A DNA stretch of 64,000 bases from Chamaecrista fasciculata. Lineage: Eukaryota; Streptophyta; Magnoliopsida; Fabales; Fabaceae. The DNA is taken from the NCBI GenBank assembly GCA_003254925.1, contig QANZ01000304.1, positions 1-64,000 on the forward strand. The letters run 5' to 3'. Every line of letters starts with the position of its first letter. Position 1 is the stretch's first letter. The position numbers and the translations under genes are program-made. A model generated the notes under the pieces. The model made no database searches. It was not told the origin of the DNA and was given only the letters and a program-made list of their open reading frames with translations. Shown here in pieces: positions 1 to 12,175 of this stretch.

Positions 1-1174
1 CATAGTACAATATTGATAGTTTTGCAAGAAAGATTCTGCAAAGAAAAAATTTTGTCTCATCTTACTGATTAAGTAAGTATATTATAATAGTGAGGTTATT
101 ACTCATATTATGTAAAAAGTGTATTAAGATACTTTCACATGGATAAGGTGCATGGACATGGTGTAACCATTATGGTTAGATAAATCATTTGAAGTGATAA
201 AGTATCCTATTAACCTCAAATGAAGATGAAATTCTTTGGTCTTGTAGTACCATATCTTAATATTATAAGAGGATTAATGTTTTCTGTATACTTGCTAGCG
301 ATATATAGTTCTTCCTTAATCAATGACATTGATAAGGAATGAAAAAATATTTTAAAGATAAAGGTTTATTTTATTTAAATAGATTTAGTTCATCATTACT
401 TTATGATGTAGATGCTAGCTGATTATCTGACCTTCAGAGACAATGCGCGCATAAGGCAAATAAAAAATGTGTTTAGTTGAGACTACTAATTCAACACATC
501 CAGAAGATGTGTAATTTGTTTTTGCAGGGAACTCTGTCAAGCTTATTGTATGAAGATAATATGACATGTATACTTCAGCTAAAAGAGAATTTAGCAGATT
601 TACTTGTGCTATCAAAAGCAAGGCGACATAGAAGTTCAACAAGTTCGCTCAAGTGATAATTTAGCAAATTTATTTATGGAGGCATTGCCAATTGCAACAT
701 TTGAGAAATTGGTTCATCAAATTTGAATGCGAAAATTAAAAGATCCTTAGTGATGTTATGATGAGGGGGAGATACGCGCTGTACTCTTTTTTCCTTCGCC
801 ATGGTTTTGTCCCATTGGGTTTTCGTGGCAAGGTTTTTAATGAGGCAGCATGTAATGCGTATCAATAAATTGTGGATATTCAAGGGGGAGTGTTATAAAT
901 AATTATGTTTGTGAATATCCACATTTGTCTTTTGGTATTCTCTATGCATAGAAGTTTGAGTTTTCTTTTTACTTTCTCTATGTACATGAATATAACCTTA
1001 TCCCTTCATTATGTACATTAAGTTGGTACATCTCCCTTATAGATCCTTTAGCCTATAAATAGAGGCTTTAGGTGTTGATGTAAAGTGAATGAGATGAGTT
1101 GAATGATAAGAACCACTCTCCTCTCTTACTTTTCTCTATTCTTTGAGTATTCATATTTCTTATATTTTATAACA
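1..1174 (+). mobile_element. Copia LTR retrotransposon, decayed 3' end
   Basis: This is the right-hand end of a Ty1/Copia element that enters from beyond the left window edge. Between about 200 and 760 the plus strand shows scattered reverse transcriptase/RNase H similarity, for example LYEDN near 545, SKARRHRSS near 613 and IATFEKLVHQI near 695. A polypurine tract (ATTCAAGGGGGAG, 878-890) sits directly before the 3' LTR at 891. The element is broken, with many breaks, and looks old. It has no coding capacity left in this window. Confidence 0.8.
891..1174 (+). repeat. 3' LTR of the left-edge Copia element
   Basis: This 284-bp LTR begins TGTTATAAATAATT and ends TTTATAACA, so its termini form a 9-bp inverted repeat. 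It follows a polypurine tract immediately. A TATA box (CCTATAAATAGAGG) near 1051-1064 marks the likely LTR promoter. The 5' LTR lies outside the window, so age cannot be judged. Confidence 0.8.
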
Positions 1175-2598
1175 CAAATGATTAATTTTTCATTTTCGTT
1201 CTTTTTATTATGATCTAATTTTGCATAGTATAATTCTAAATACTTAAGTAAATTTTCTTGCTTTACACTACCGGTATTAGAATTGGATATTATTATCAAA
1301 GAGAGGATTTAGTCACAAATTAAAACTTTTTATCTCTCCATATTATATGTGTATTATGTGAGAATGAAACTTGACTTCCTTTCTGTATGCTTAATCTGCG
1401 TTGTCAACTGAATCTTGATCTCTAACTCTAAGTGAGTGAGTAAACTTTTCAATGAAATAAATTAACAAAGTGATGAAGAGAGAAATTTGAGTGAGCAATC
1501 TCTATCTAAGTGCAACCATAACATATGAGATTTGATGACTTGACACCTAATATTTTGCAATGTATGTTTACATAAATTCAAAGAGGGGAAAGCTTCATAA
1601 TTGTATTATAAATGGAAATGGAAATCGTGGTTCCTTCCACGGCAGGGCATTAGTTAGTAGCGGAGTCATTTTATCTACCTATCTACCTATATATATATAT
1701 ATATTCCTAATCTTCCTTTCCAATTCACTCTAAGAGTCATTTAGTAGGTTGTGATTCTATAATTCATTATGTTATATGTTATAGTATTTTGGATGTCTGA
1801 CGTCGTCAAGTAATGTCATGATATTTTCATATGTCGACGTTAAGTAATATCATAATATCTTCATATATAGACGTTCAAGATAACACTCTATTATTATGTT
1901 AGAGCAAAAAGAATGTGATATAATAATAGCACAAAAATTATGTAATATTATATCACGAGATTGGAAAGAGCATTTTTTTTATAAAAGTTCTTATTTTACC
2001 TTTTTTTATAATTTTTTTAAAAAAACTTACTATTTAATCCTAAATTTATATTAAGTCAACTAATTAGTTCCTAAATAATCAAAACATCTGACTCAGTTCT
2101 TGAATTATTGCAATTGTCAATGATTTGATTACTCAGTTAAATTCAGGGACTAAAAATAAAAATTCAGTATAAATTCAAGTATCAAAAAGTATTAATTTAG
2201 TATAAATTCAAGGATTAAAAAATATAAAATCAATTTAAATGATCATATTAAAATTACTCTTTATTATATTATTATAATTTAATTATTTATCAGTATTATA
2301 AAATAGTATTTTTTTAGTATAGAAATATAAATGAATAGGGATAAACATGCATGAAAATTTAAATAAGATGTGATGTTATTTAATAGAGAATACTAAATAT
2401 ATGTATTTTACATGTCTAATATTTACTATTATCATACTAAATATTTGTATTTTAAATATTTTTTTGTTCTGTACATTAACACGACGACTGATGAATGATG
2501 AATCAATAACTCTTGAAAACCCTTTGACGTCGAAATGTTCACAAGACGTTTTTGGTGTGAATTCCACCAAAAAATAAAAATCTAAATATATATAATTA
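1175..2598. other. AT-rich intergenic stretch
   Basis: I see no gene. The stretch holds poly-AT runs, an (AT)n tract near 1688 and, at about 2020-2250, diverged repeats of the type 'regions of TTCAGGGACTAAA and related words' that resemble eroded MITE sequence without clear ends. A 64-codon minus-strand ORF at 2376-2570 has no recognisable features. Confidence 0.6.
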
Positions 2599-3152
2599 TG
2601 TTAGCGGGGATATATGCAGAATACAGAATATCTCACCCAAACGTATTGAATATTATCGACGAACTAAGAAAAGAAATACCGTAATTAAACAGCAAGTAAG
2701 TAAATAAGGAGAAAGAAAGAACACACAAGTCAATTATGCCTACGTCTCCGGACAGCACTGCCAATATTATTATAAGAGAAGAGAGAGTACAAATTTTGGG
2801 TTTCCCCAATTCTAAGCGCAAACTGAGCAATTTACAATGAGAGAGTCGAGTTCTATTTATAGGCCTGAGTAGTCGACTTGATCCGCAAATCAAAGAAAAC
2901 AAAATTGAATCTGCGCCGACGGCGCAGATCCACGGCTCAGCGAGATTTACGGAATATCTTTGCTGTATCTTGATATCTTGAATACTTGCCGTCCAAGAAA
3001 TATCTTTCCCTTTTAAACTTGTGTGCGCCGTGGGATTCTCCTATTTGGGCCGGCGGCCCACACAACGGCGCAAGAGCTATCTTGGGCCTTCTGGAATCTT
3101 CTCGTTGGTTACCCACTCGTGAGGGACTTTTAAATAAGCTTTAAAGTCTACA
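2599..3152 (-). repeat. 3' LTR of the Tork-like Copia
   Basis: On the plus strand this reads TGTTAGCGGGG ... AAAGTCTACA. It matches 9436-9989 along its length apart from small indels. A TATA box (CTATAAATA on the minus strand, 2854-2862) is the likely LTR promoter. Next to it, 3153-3169 on the minus strand gives the polypurine tract CCTAGGTGGAGATT. Confidence 0.9.
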
Positions 3153-3243
3153 AATCTCCACCTAGGATTATTTGGAAGTCCTTCCAAATTCCATCTTCTC
3201 AACAAATGTAATGCTGCCTCCAAATGCGCCTCTTGGCGCCAAA

Positions 3244-4962
3244 TCAAATGTGTAGGATATTGACCAAGTCTAAACAATGTTTAAACTTGGCTGCTGTCAC
3301 CACCTTAGTCATCATATCTGCAGGATTCTCCGTAGTGCATATCTTCATGAGAAGTATCTCACCTTCCTCAAGAATTTCCCGTACGAAATGATAGCGAACA
3401 TCAATGTGCTTCGTTCTTGCATAAAGGACTTGATTCTTAGCTAAGTGAATAGCACTCTGACTGTCACAGTACACTGTAATGTTCCTATGACCAACTCCCA
3501 AATCTCCAAGCAATCCTTGAAGCCAAATAGCCTCCTTGATAGCTTCTATAACTGCCATATACTCTACCTCTGTTGTCGACAAAGCTACCGTTGACTGTAA
3601 GGTAGACTTCCAACTAATTGGCGCCTTTGCTAATGTGAACAAGTAGCCATTTGTAGATCGTCGCTTATCCAAATCTCCCGCATAGTCTGAGTCACAATAT
3701 CCGACTAGACTTTGACCAAGTGAATCTTCCTGCTCAAATACTAAACCAACATCTACAGTACTATGAATATACCGTAGAATCCATTTCACAGCTTGGCAAT
3801 GACCTTTGCCAGGGTCATGCATGTACCTGCTTACCACTCCAACTGCTTGAGAGATATCAGGTCTCGTGCACACCATTGCATACATCAAGCTACCAATTGC
3901 ATTAGCATATAGAACTTTGGACATATACTCACGCTCTGCATCATTCTTCGGAGATAACTGGTTGCTTAGTTTCAAATGAGAGGCAAGTGGAGTGCTTACA
4001 GGTTTGGAATCTTCACATATTTCAAAGCTTTGTAGCACTTTTCTCAAATACTGCTTTTGAGTCGAACAAAGCTTGCCTCTCTGTCTATCCCTGCTTATCT
4101 CCATGCCGAGAATCTTCTTGGCTTCTCCCAAATCCTTCATCTCAAACTCTTGATTCAACTGAGCCTTCAACTTTTCTATTTCTGATTGGCTCTTCGATGC
4201 TATCAGCATATCATCAACATACAAGAGTAGGTAGATGTAGGTTCCATCTTGTAGCTTTCGCAGATATACACAATGATCATACTTACTCCTGGTGAACTTT
4301 TGGCCCACCATGAACTTATCAAATCGCCTATACCACTGCCTAGGTGACTGTTTCAGTCCATATAGCGATTTGTTCAACTTGCAAACCCATTCTTCTTTAC
4401 CAGCAACTTCATATCCAACTGGCTGAGACATATAGATTTCCTCCTTCAAATCTCCATGCAAAAATGCAGTCTTCACATCAAGCTGAGCTAGCTCCAAATT
4501 CAACTGTGCTACCAAGGCCAACAAAATTCTAATGGAGGAATGCTTCACAACTGGAGAGAATACCTCATTGTAGTCAATTCCCTCCCTCTGAGCGTAGGCC
4601 TTGGCTACCAATCTTGCCTTGTAGCGAATGTTTCCTTTTTCAGGAAACCCTTCCTTCTTTGCGAAGACCCATTTGCATCCAATTGCCTTCTTGCCTTTCG
4701 GTAGTTGTACCATCTCCCAAGTTTTGTTCTTATGAAAAGACTTCATCTCTTCTTCCATAGCACCCCTTCCACCTCTTACTTTCAGAGCTTTGAACTGCTT
4801 CTTGAAATGTGGATGGTACAAAATCAACCACCGGAAGTGCATAAGCCACCATGTCTTCAAATCGAGCTGGTCTGCGTATTTGACGTTTTGGCTTACTAAC
4901 TGCAATTGGCTCATGTTGCTGTGAAGAATCTGGAATTGACTCTTCTTCCTCATCTGACTCAT
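3244..4962 (-). CDS. Copia RT-RNase H part (Tork-like element)
   Basis: This long open frame carries the Copia reverse transcriptase core (AQLDVKTAFLHGDLKEEIYM, LYGLKQSPRQWY, LLLYVDDMLIAS) followed by RNase H (GYCDSDYAGD, TKHIDVRYHFVREI). It is a polyprotein part and has no start codon of its own. It belongs to the 2599-9989 fossil and is not a host gene. Confidence 0.9.
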   Translation of the reverse strand: MSQMRKKSQFQILHSNMSQLQLVSQNVKYADQLDLKTWWLMHFRWLILYHPHFKKQFKALKVRGGRGAMEEEMKSFHKNKTWEMVQLPKGKKAIGCKWVFAKKEGFPEKGNIRYKARLVAKAYAQREGIDYNEVFSPVVKHSSIRILLALVAQLNLELAQLDVKTAFLHGDLKEEIYMSQPVGYEVAGKEEWVCKLNKSLYGLKQSPRQWYRRFDKFMVGQKFTRSKYDHCVYLRKLQDGTYIYLLLYVDDMLIASKSQSEIEKLKAQLNQEFEMKDLGEAKKILGMEISRDRQRGKLCSTQKQYLRKVLQSFEICEDSKPVSTPLASHLKLSNQLSPKNDAEREYMSKVLYANAIGSLMYAMVCTRPDISQAVGVVSRYMHDPGKGHCQAVKWILRYIHSTVDVGLVFEQEDSLGQSLVGYCDSDYAGDLDKRRSTNGYLFTLAKAPISWKSTLQSTVALSTTEVEYMAVIEAIKEAIWLQGLLGDLGVGHRNITVYCDSQSAIHLAKNQVLYARTKHIDVRYHFVREILEEGEILLMKICTTENPADMMTKVVTAAKFKHCLDLVNILHI

Positions 4963-5037
4963 CCTGGTCTACTGGAGAGTCATCTTTGTTTGTAACTGAG
5001 CGCATCATCATCTGTTGCTCAAACTCCACCTGCTTCG

Positions 5038-7141
5038 TGTTGGAGATTGTGCCCTAGGGCCAATCATTTTATAGATATGTTGAGAACATATCAATTAATT
5101 TATGGAGATAAATTAATGGTTATCATATTATTAGCATGTTTACTATGATAACAATCCGTGATTAATTATGAGATAATTAATCTAAATTGTCCCTGGTCGC
5201 TCATTCAAGTGGGAACTTGAAATGAACTAAGACCAGCATGACCTCGGTGCATAGAGATGCATGCACTAGATGCTGGTACGAGAGTCATGGTGCAATTACG
5301 TAAGGGGTTACGAGTTGCTGGACTGACCCGGAGAGTCCTGCATGGGTTTAGTCATCAGCTTGCCTCTCTTGTACGCCTGTCACGACGCCTTAGACCTGAG
5401 GTCATCATTATTCCGGCGTTGCAGTTGTCAGACTTTGGCTTAGTCTAACGCTGCCCGTAACAGGGTAGTCATAAGGGCTAAGTACGGGTTTGGTTGATTG
5501 CCGTGCTGAGGAATGTGGACTGACCAAAATTGGGATTTTGTTCCCCATTAAATTGGGAGATATCTTACTGGCGCCCTCGATGAGTCTGTCCAGGAAATGC
5601 ATGGCCATGCTAGATATTGGGACTTACTCAAGGAGATCGAGAAAGTAAAGGTTTGGATCATGGATGACTTTCCCGTGCCTGATCCATGACCAAGATATCG
5701 CAGAACAATAGGGTCGGTGCCATGGAGGTACTAAGGTTAAGTCGGTTTTGGTAAAAACCGATAACTCACGTATTTTGGGTAGTCGTGATGGCTTGCTAGA
5801 GTCCGCTCACGACTTGTAGGTCATGGGGATGACCTACTGCCAACTTCACGTGGGGCCTGCTGGGTCACACACGAGCAGGAACAGGACACCGTTTAAAAGG
5901 GACACGAATTAGGGTTAATTCGTGGGTCACTCCGGTGGCACGATTTAAGACAAAGAGGAAATGTCTGGGACATTATGTCTTGTCTTAATTGATCTACAGT
6001 TGTGAAGTATTTAAATTTGTGAGACAAATTTAAATATAATAATTGTTAAATAATTAATTTGGATTAATTATTTACAATTAAAATATTAAGGAAAAATAAT
6101 TCAGATAAGGTTCCTAAAAGTTAGGAAATTATTGAATTATAAAATTCCCTAATATTGGCATGAGGGTGGCGCCTCTTTTATGATATTTAGGTTAATAAAA
6201 TTGTTTTATTAATTTAAATAATAATTTGAATTCAAAAGATTTGATGGAGATATCAAAAGATTTGAATTCAAAAGATTTGGATGAGATCTCAAATCAGGAT
6301 CTTTGGTGAATCATGACTTCCTAAGAGTTAGGAAGGTTTTTGATTTATAAAATTCCAAAGATAATTTGGGAGCATATGGCGCCATCTTAGAAGATCTTTT
6401 GGGGAGATTTGATCTCTCAAATTGATTCTCTAAGATTACGATTTGAATTTAAATTTAATATTATGGTAATATTATAATTTGAAATTCAAGTCATGAAGCC
6501 ATATTATTATTATTATTTAGAATTATAATAATGCTCTAAAAATAATTATATATAGCCTAGGGCTAGGCGCCTAGGTCAAGCATGTGAGTGAGAATTCATT
6601 TGTGCAATTTTCATCCTCCTTGTTGAGAGAGATAAAAATCGCCACCTTCAAAACCCTAGCTTCCAAGTGAGGAAATTTTTGGTTCTCAAGAGTTGAGAGG
6701 GTAAAATCGACTTGGCCTAAGAGTTAGGCAATTCGATTTGTGGTTGCCAAAAATTAGGGTTTGTGAGAGAAGGAAAAACAAGAAGGAGTTCTTGTGGGAA
6801 TTCTCCTTGCGCCACCTTTTGGAGTTTGAATCAAGAAGGAGTTCTTGAGTTCAAATACACTGTAGATTGGTCCCTAGTTCTTTTGGAGAAAAGAACTGAA
6901 GGCTAGCACCTTGGTGCCCGAAGAAACTGTTCGTGTGGATTACTGGCAGAGGGAGAACGCTAGGAGTGGGCTCCTAAGACACGCCTTGTACAACCAAAGG
7001 GTTGAAACTCGTGAGGTATACCACTATCTATAAAAGTTTTAAATTCTACTAGCGGATCCGTTCGGGAATTTTAGGACCTAGCGTGTTTTATTTTAATTTT
7101 ATTTTTGCTTCCGCTGCGTTAGGCGCCTACAATTCCCAACA
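5038..7141 (+). mobile_element. Solo LTR, 2.1 kb, copy 1
   Basis: It begins TGTTGGAGATTGTGCCC and ends CTACAATTCCCAACA, with the exact 5-bp target duplication CTTCG at 5033-5037 and 7142-7146. There is no internal coding region, so this is a solo LTR left by recombination. It is plus-oriented inside the minus-strand Tork-like Copia. A TATA-like stretch (ATTATATATAGCC near 6545-6557) and the terminal CTTCCGCTGCG block fit promoter and U5 positions. The copy at 27799-29881 matches closely (about 97% by eye) and 14009-16388 is more diverged. The superfamily cannot be assigned from the LTR alone. Confidence 0.92.
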
Positions 7142-8047
7142 CTTCGGTGTACACTCCACCTGCTGCGGAATACCCTTAGTTTCATCCTGAGTTACCTTTT
7201 CCAGCATGGTCGACTCATCAAAGGTAACATCCCTACTCACTATGGTCTTCTTTGCTTCCAAACACCATAGACGGTATGCCTTGACTCCAGAGCTAAATCC
7301 CATGAAGAGTGCCTTCTTAGCTCTTGGATCTAACTTTGATTCTTTCACATGATAATATGCAATTGAACCAAATATGTGCAAAGAATCATAATCTGTTGCA
7401 GGTTTTCCAGACCACGCTTCTAACGGTGTTTTACCACCTATTGCAGATGATGGCAAACGATTAACGAGATGTTGGGCATACGAAATAGCCTCAGCCCAAA
7501 ATTCTCTGCCCAACCCAGCATTGGACAGCATACAACGAACTTTCTCAACCAAACTCCTGTTCATGCGCTCTGCCACCCCGTTTTGTTGTGGTGTGTGTCT
7601 AACTGTGAAGTGCCGTACAATACCATACTTCTGGCAAACCTCCTGGAACTGATCATTCTTGAATTCTCCGCCGTTGTCTGTTCGGAGAACTTTAAGCTTC
7701 CTTCCAATCTGGTTCTCAACCTCAGCTTTCCATTTAAGGAAGATACTGAGTACCTCATCCTTGGCCTTCATAGTATACAACCAAACTCTTCTAGAAAAAT
7801 CATCAATGAAAGTGACAAAATAACGTCGGCCTCCAAGAGATGGAGTCTTAGAGGGCCCCCACACATCTGAATGCACGTAATCCAAAATACCTTCAGTATT
7901 ATAGATAGCAGTGCCAAACTTCACTCTCTTCTGCTTTCCCAGAACACAATGCTCACAAAATTTTAACTTGCAAGCCTTGACACCTTTGAGCAATCCTTGC
8001 TTAGCCAGCAACTGCAAGGATCTCTCACTAGCATGTCCCAAACGCAT
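7142..8047 (-). CDS. Copia integrase part (Tork-like element)
   Basis: This part carries the zinc-binding region (MRLGHAS ... CEHCVLGKQKRVKF) and the integrase core with YVHSDVWGPSKTPS and LRTDNGGEF, the family's catalytic surroundings. The solo LTR at 5038-7141 abuts it. Short plus-strand ORFs over the same bases (7469-7870 and others) are shadows. Confidence 0.88.
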
Positions 8048-8050
8048 ATG

Positions 8051-8470
8051 TCATAGCTTCGTTGCCTCTTCATGTCGTCTGCTAGTAGACGCTGCTATAG
8101 CTACTACTGCTGCCCCAACTACTGTACTACCTTGGTAGTAATACAGATTATTCTTACAGATGCCTTTCAACATCACCAATGCTCCGGAAGTTGCTTTCAG
8201 CATCCCATCTTGCATAGTCACAACTAGGCCATTTGCTTCTAAAGCCCCAAGGGAGATGAGATTCTTCTTCAAGGTTGGAACGTACCGAACATTCCGCAGC
8301 ACTCTGACGGATCCATCTTGATTCCTCAGTCTGATCGAACCTATCCCAACAGTTTTACATGGATTGTCGTTTCCCATGTAAACAACTCCACCATTTAGTT
8401 CTTCGTAATCAAAGAACCACTCACGAACAGGAGACATGATAAGTGCAACCAGAATCCAAGATCCATTCAT
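8051..8470 (-). CDS. Copia protease region (Tork-like element)
   Basis: The region between gag and integrase encodes the aspartic protease and linker, recognised by WILDSGCTYHVS at the gag end and by NVRYVPTLKKNLISLGALEA downstream, which is highly typical of plant Copia polyproteins. It is part of the 2599-9989 fossil. Confidence 0.8.
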   Translation of the reverse strand: MNGSWILVALIMSPVREWFFDYEELNGGVVYMGNDNPCKTVGIGSIRLRNQDGSVRVLRNVRYVPTLKKNLISLGALEANGLVVTMQDGMLKATSGALVMLKGICKNNLYYYQGSTVVGAAVVAIAASTSRRHEEATKL

Positions 8471-9299
8471 TTGAATGGGAATTTGGCGGTGATACTACCA
8501 ACGTACACTCTGAGGTCTCACTCGTACATTCCGCTACATTTGCATCTTGAGGAGCTTTTCCTTTCTTCTTCAACTTCGGGCAGTCTTTCTTCCAATGTCC
8601 TTTCTCTTTACAGAAAGCACACTCATCTTTGGCAACTAGGCTCTTTGACTTGGATCTACTTATGCTTCCCTTCTTCTGATTTTGATATCGTCCTCTGGCC
8701 ACTAAAGCTTCATCAGCAACTGCTATTTTATTCCTCCTTTTCTCCTGTTGTCTCAAATCATAGCTATACAAGGCTGAACAAACAGCATCTAAAGATACAT
8801 TTTCTTTTCCATGAAGTAAAGTGGTTTCTAAATGTTCAAATTCATCAGGGAGTGATGATAACAACATTAAAGCTAAATCTTCATCTTTAAACACTTCATC
8901 TAAATTTAACAAGTCTGCAACTAACTGGTTAAAAACAGTAATATGCTCGTTTAAAGATGAACCTGACCGGTACTCATAGCGGAACAGTCTTTTCTTCATG
9001 AGGAGTTTGTTCTGGCTACTTTTCTTCACAAACTTCTCCTCCAACGCCTTCCACAATTTGTGAGCAGATGTCTCATTCTTGAATGCATATTTCTGCTCTC
9101 TAGATAGGCACGAACGAATTGTTCCACAAGCCAACCGATTCATACTTCTCCATTCCTTCTCATCCACTTCGTTTGGTTTCTCCTCTTCAACAGCGAGATC
9201 TAGATTTTGTTGAAACAAAGTGTCTAGAACCTCACCTTGCCAAATGCCGAAATGACCGGTGCCATCAAATATCTCTACAGCAAATCTTGTGCTCTGCAA
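8421..9299 (-). CDS. Copia gag part (Tork-like element)
   Basis: The 292-codon frame carries a Copia gag domain (LWKALEEKFVKKSSQNKLLM, FNQLVADLLNLDEVFKDEDL region) and one CCHC zinc knuckle, CAFCKEKGHWKKDC, followed by the protease start DSGCTYHVS. The ATG at 9297-9299 lies about 120 bp downstream of the primer site, the usual spacing. Confidence 0.88.
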   Translation of the reverse strand: MQSTRFAVEIFDGTGHFGIWQGEVLDTLFQQNLDLAVEEEKPNEVDEKEWRSMNRLACGTIRSCLSREQKYAFKNETSAHKLWKALEEKFVKKSSQNKLLMKKRLFRYEYRSGSSLNEHITVFNQLVADLLNLDEVFKDEDLALMLLSSLPDEFEHLETTLLHGKENVSLDAVCSALYSYDLRQQEKRRNKIAVADEALVARGRYQNQKKGSISRSKSKSLVAKDECAFCKEKGHWKKDCPKLKKKGKAPQDANVAECTSETSECTLVVSPPNSHSNEWILDSGCTYHVSCS

Positions 9300-9417
9300 C
9301 GGAGTTCTTGTCTATGTTGATGGAGTTGACGACGTTGCACGAGCGGTCGGAGTTTGTCCCGTCATATTAGACCCAAATGATAGTATTCAATACAATACGA
9401 AAACGCCTAGGACGAAA

Positions 9418-9433
9418 CCTGGCTCTGATACCA
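9418..9433 (-). other. Primer binding site, initiator tRNA-Met
   Basis: The minus strand reads TGGTATCAGAGCCAGG, the classic plant Copia primer site complementary to the 3' end of initiator tRNA-Met. It lies two bases inside the 5' LTR (9436-9989). Confidence 0.92.
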
Positions 9434-9435
9434 CT

Positions 9436-9989
9436 TGTTAGCGGGGATATATGCGGAATACAGAATATCCCACCCAAACGTATTGAATATTATCGACGAA
9501 CTAAGAAAAGAAATACCGTAATTAAGCAGCAAGTAAGTAAATAAGGAGGAAGAAAGAACACACAAGATTTGATCACGGAGTTCAGCCAATTATGCCTACG
9601 TCTCCAGGCAGCACTGCCAATATTATTATAAGAGAAGAGAGAGTACAAATTTTGGGTTTCCCCAATTCTAAGTGCAAACTGAGCAATTTACAATGAGAGA
9701 GTCGAGTTTTATTTATAGGCCTGAGTAGTCGACTTGATCCGCAAGTCAAGGAAAACAAAATTGAATCTGCGCCGTTGGATTCGCCGACGGCGCAGATCCA
9801 CGGCTCAGCGAGATTTCCGAAATATCTTCGCTGTATCTTGATATCTTGAATACTTGCCGTCCAAGAAATATCTTCCCTTATTTGGGCCGGCGGCCCACAC
9901 AATGGCGCAAGAGTTATCTTGGGCCTTCTGGAATCTTCTCGTTGGTTACCCACTCGTGAGGAATTTTTAAAGAAGCCTTAAAGTCTACA
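9436..9989 (-). repeat. 5' LTR of the Tork-like Copia
   Basis: This 554-bp LTR pairs with 2599-3152. The minus-strand TATA box (CTATAAATA) is at about 9710-9718. Each LTR carries a short segment that the other lacks, so equal length is a coincidence of indels. Confidence 0.9.
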
Positions 9990-10436
9990 TATTAAAATAA
10001 ATTTGGTTATTGAATATTGAAATGACCTTTTAGGTAGTCAAAGAAAATAGACGACCAAATTTCTCACGTCGCAAACTCTATGAATAGGACAAGTAGGTGA
10101 AACAACATAGCCCACATTTAGGTTCCCCAATGACGTGAAATGTGAGGTTTATAAGGAAGTTAGGAAGGAAGGACACCATTATAATTGTTCACAAATGTAG
10201 ATCCAAGGCTTCAATAGTTCAACTCATTTAATTCTGATTTTTTCCTAATTATTATAACTATTATTCAAGTAACTTTGATATCTCAATTCTCACATCATCG
10301 TATATTAATCAATAAGAATTAATTGAATACAACTAAATTACAAGATTGAATGTTCGAGAAGAGTTATCTAGATTTAATTAATGTCTGAGAATCCCTTAAA
10401 TGAAATTATCTTTAATAAAGAATATATGTGAGAAAA

Positions 10437-10438
<2 letters not shown>

Positions 10439-10470
<32 letters not shown>

Positions 10471-10471
10471 N
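10439..10471. repeat. (ATT)n microsatellite with one N
   Basis: About ten ATT units end at an ambiguous base at 10471. This is probably an assembly or base-calling uncertainty in a slippery repeat. Confidence 0.9.
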
Positions 10472-12175
10472 AACATAATTTTAAGATAAAATTAAGAATT
10501 AAAAAATATATTTACTCTTATTTTTTGAAACTTATCTTTCTCTTTTGGTACTTAAAGGGAAAAATTGATTGTTTTTTTTTTAAACTTGGTATTGTTGGTT
10601 CAAAAAAAAAACTTGGTATTGGGTCAAACCTGCTTCTGTTCAAGGGCCCATAATAATTTTAATACTTAAAGAAGTCTATTTGCTCTTAAGACTAATTAAC
10701 ATGCATGTACAAGTGAATCTGTAGGCTGAAAAAGAGAAGGGCTTGCTTGTTGTTTTCACATGGTTCAAAGTCCAATTTTTGTAATCTAAAGAGACCATAT
10801 TCTGAAGCATGAAAGCCCATGCCTTGTATTTTTTTTTTTCCTTTGCTGCAAAGCATGACCAAAATCAAACTAGTTCTAATCATCAGTTTTGGACTTACAT
10901 GTATTTAATTATTATTTTCCCTGAAAGTTTTGCTCACCTCCTTTATAGAATGAAAACAGAGATGGTGCATATTTTGGTGAGAGAAATCACTTTAGAACAT
11001 TCTTTTTATGAAAATTTTTACTTGGAGTTTAAGAAGCCTAAGGGAGGCAAAATGAAGTGGGAATATCGTACTGTTCTCTTGTTCTGCTTCTGAATTTGTT
11101 TCTCTCTTTCAAAACTCCAATGATTTCGAATTCCCATCATTTCCTTTGGGAAACTTCTTGCTTCTTACGCACAAAATCTGTACCACCACCCACGTTAAAG
11201 AATCTGCACCCCTTTGCTTTTTCACAGGCCTACCTATTTTAATATTATAGTCACCTTCATCACCAACACTCATGTGTACCCCAACTTGAATTATCTTTCT
11301 CCTCATATTTTAGTTCTTGAATTTTTAAAACATTTGATTTAGTTTCAAAAATTAATAATTCAATTAAATTTATAAGTAATGAAGTGTTCACGGAAAGAAT
11401 CATACAATTTTTGGGTTGAACTAAATATTTAAAAAAAATTAAAAAAAAATATCAGAATAATAAGAGAGGTCGGCCCTTGGAAAACTTGTCAAGGCAAATT
11501 AAAGCTAGGTTTACCTTTACATATAGCTCTATTCCTCCTTTTTCCCCTAAAGTCACTACAACATCTAATGGATATTCCAACACTTGGATGTGAAAGCTTA
11601 TTAAATTAATTACTTCTTAAATATTCATATATCACTCATGATGCTGTTTCACTTCGTGGATCAATGTATATCATACACACGGAACATGAGTGCCAAATTT
11701 TACCAAAGTTCATCATTATTTCATGCTTAATTAATTATAATTACTATATATAGAGCTACTAAATAGCTAGCATGCAATTGTATATGTAATTTTTTCCAAC
11801 CTTGAATGATGGATACAAATGGAAATGCATGTGGGTGAGGAATCCCAAAGGTACAAAATAGAAAGGAGTTTTCGATATTTCGTTGACAATTGTGCTTTAA
11901 TTTCAGCATATATATATATATATATATATATACATGGGCCATATATATATGCAAATCTTGCTACGTTATTTCTTCAGTGACGACAGACTCTGCAGTCTGC
12001 ACATTACTTTTGCTGATGCCACAGATGATCCAAAAAGAATTTCTTTCTTCTTCTTTTATTTTCTTTTTTTTTTAAAAAAAATTAAGATCGACGATGGTTT
12101 TCAGGTTTTGTAATATGTACCGATCAATATTATTCCTCATACTGCTTTACATAATTCGAAACCGGTGCATCATAT

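Larger units (their letters stand above)
2599..9989 (-). mobile_element. Tork-like (Tnt1-type) Copia retrotransposon
   Basis: The element runs on the minus strand with 554-bp LTRs at both ends, an initiator-tRNA-Met primer site, gag, protease, integrase and RT-RNase H parts in Copia order, and a polypurine tract. The flanking 5-bp duplication is AATTA (2594-2598) versus TATTA (9990-9994), one mismatch. A 2.1-kb solo LTR is inserted between the integrase and RT parts; without it the element is about 5.3 kb, normal for this lineage. The RT motifs (VDVKTAFLHG-type and YVDDM) fit the Tork group. It is broken, by the insertion and roughly two or three further breaks. By eye the LTRs differ by about 3%, mostly transitions, suggesting an insertion age of order a million years (inference). 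Confidence 0.92.

Noticed and set aside
5257-5608. Short ORFs shared by the solo LTRs (5257-5608 and 29310-29510)
   Set aside because: They recur only because the LTR copies are similar; they are short, without domains, and lie within LTR sequence.
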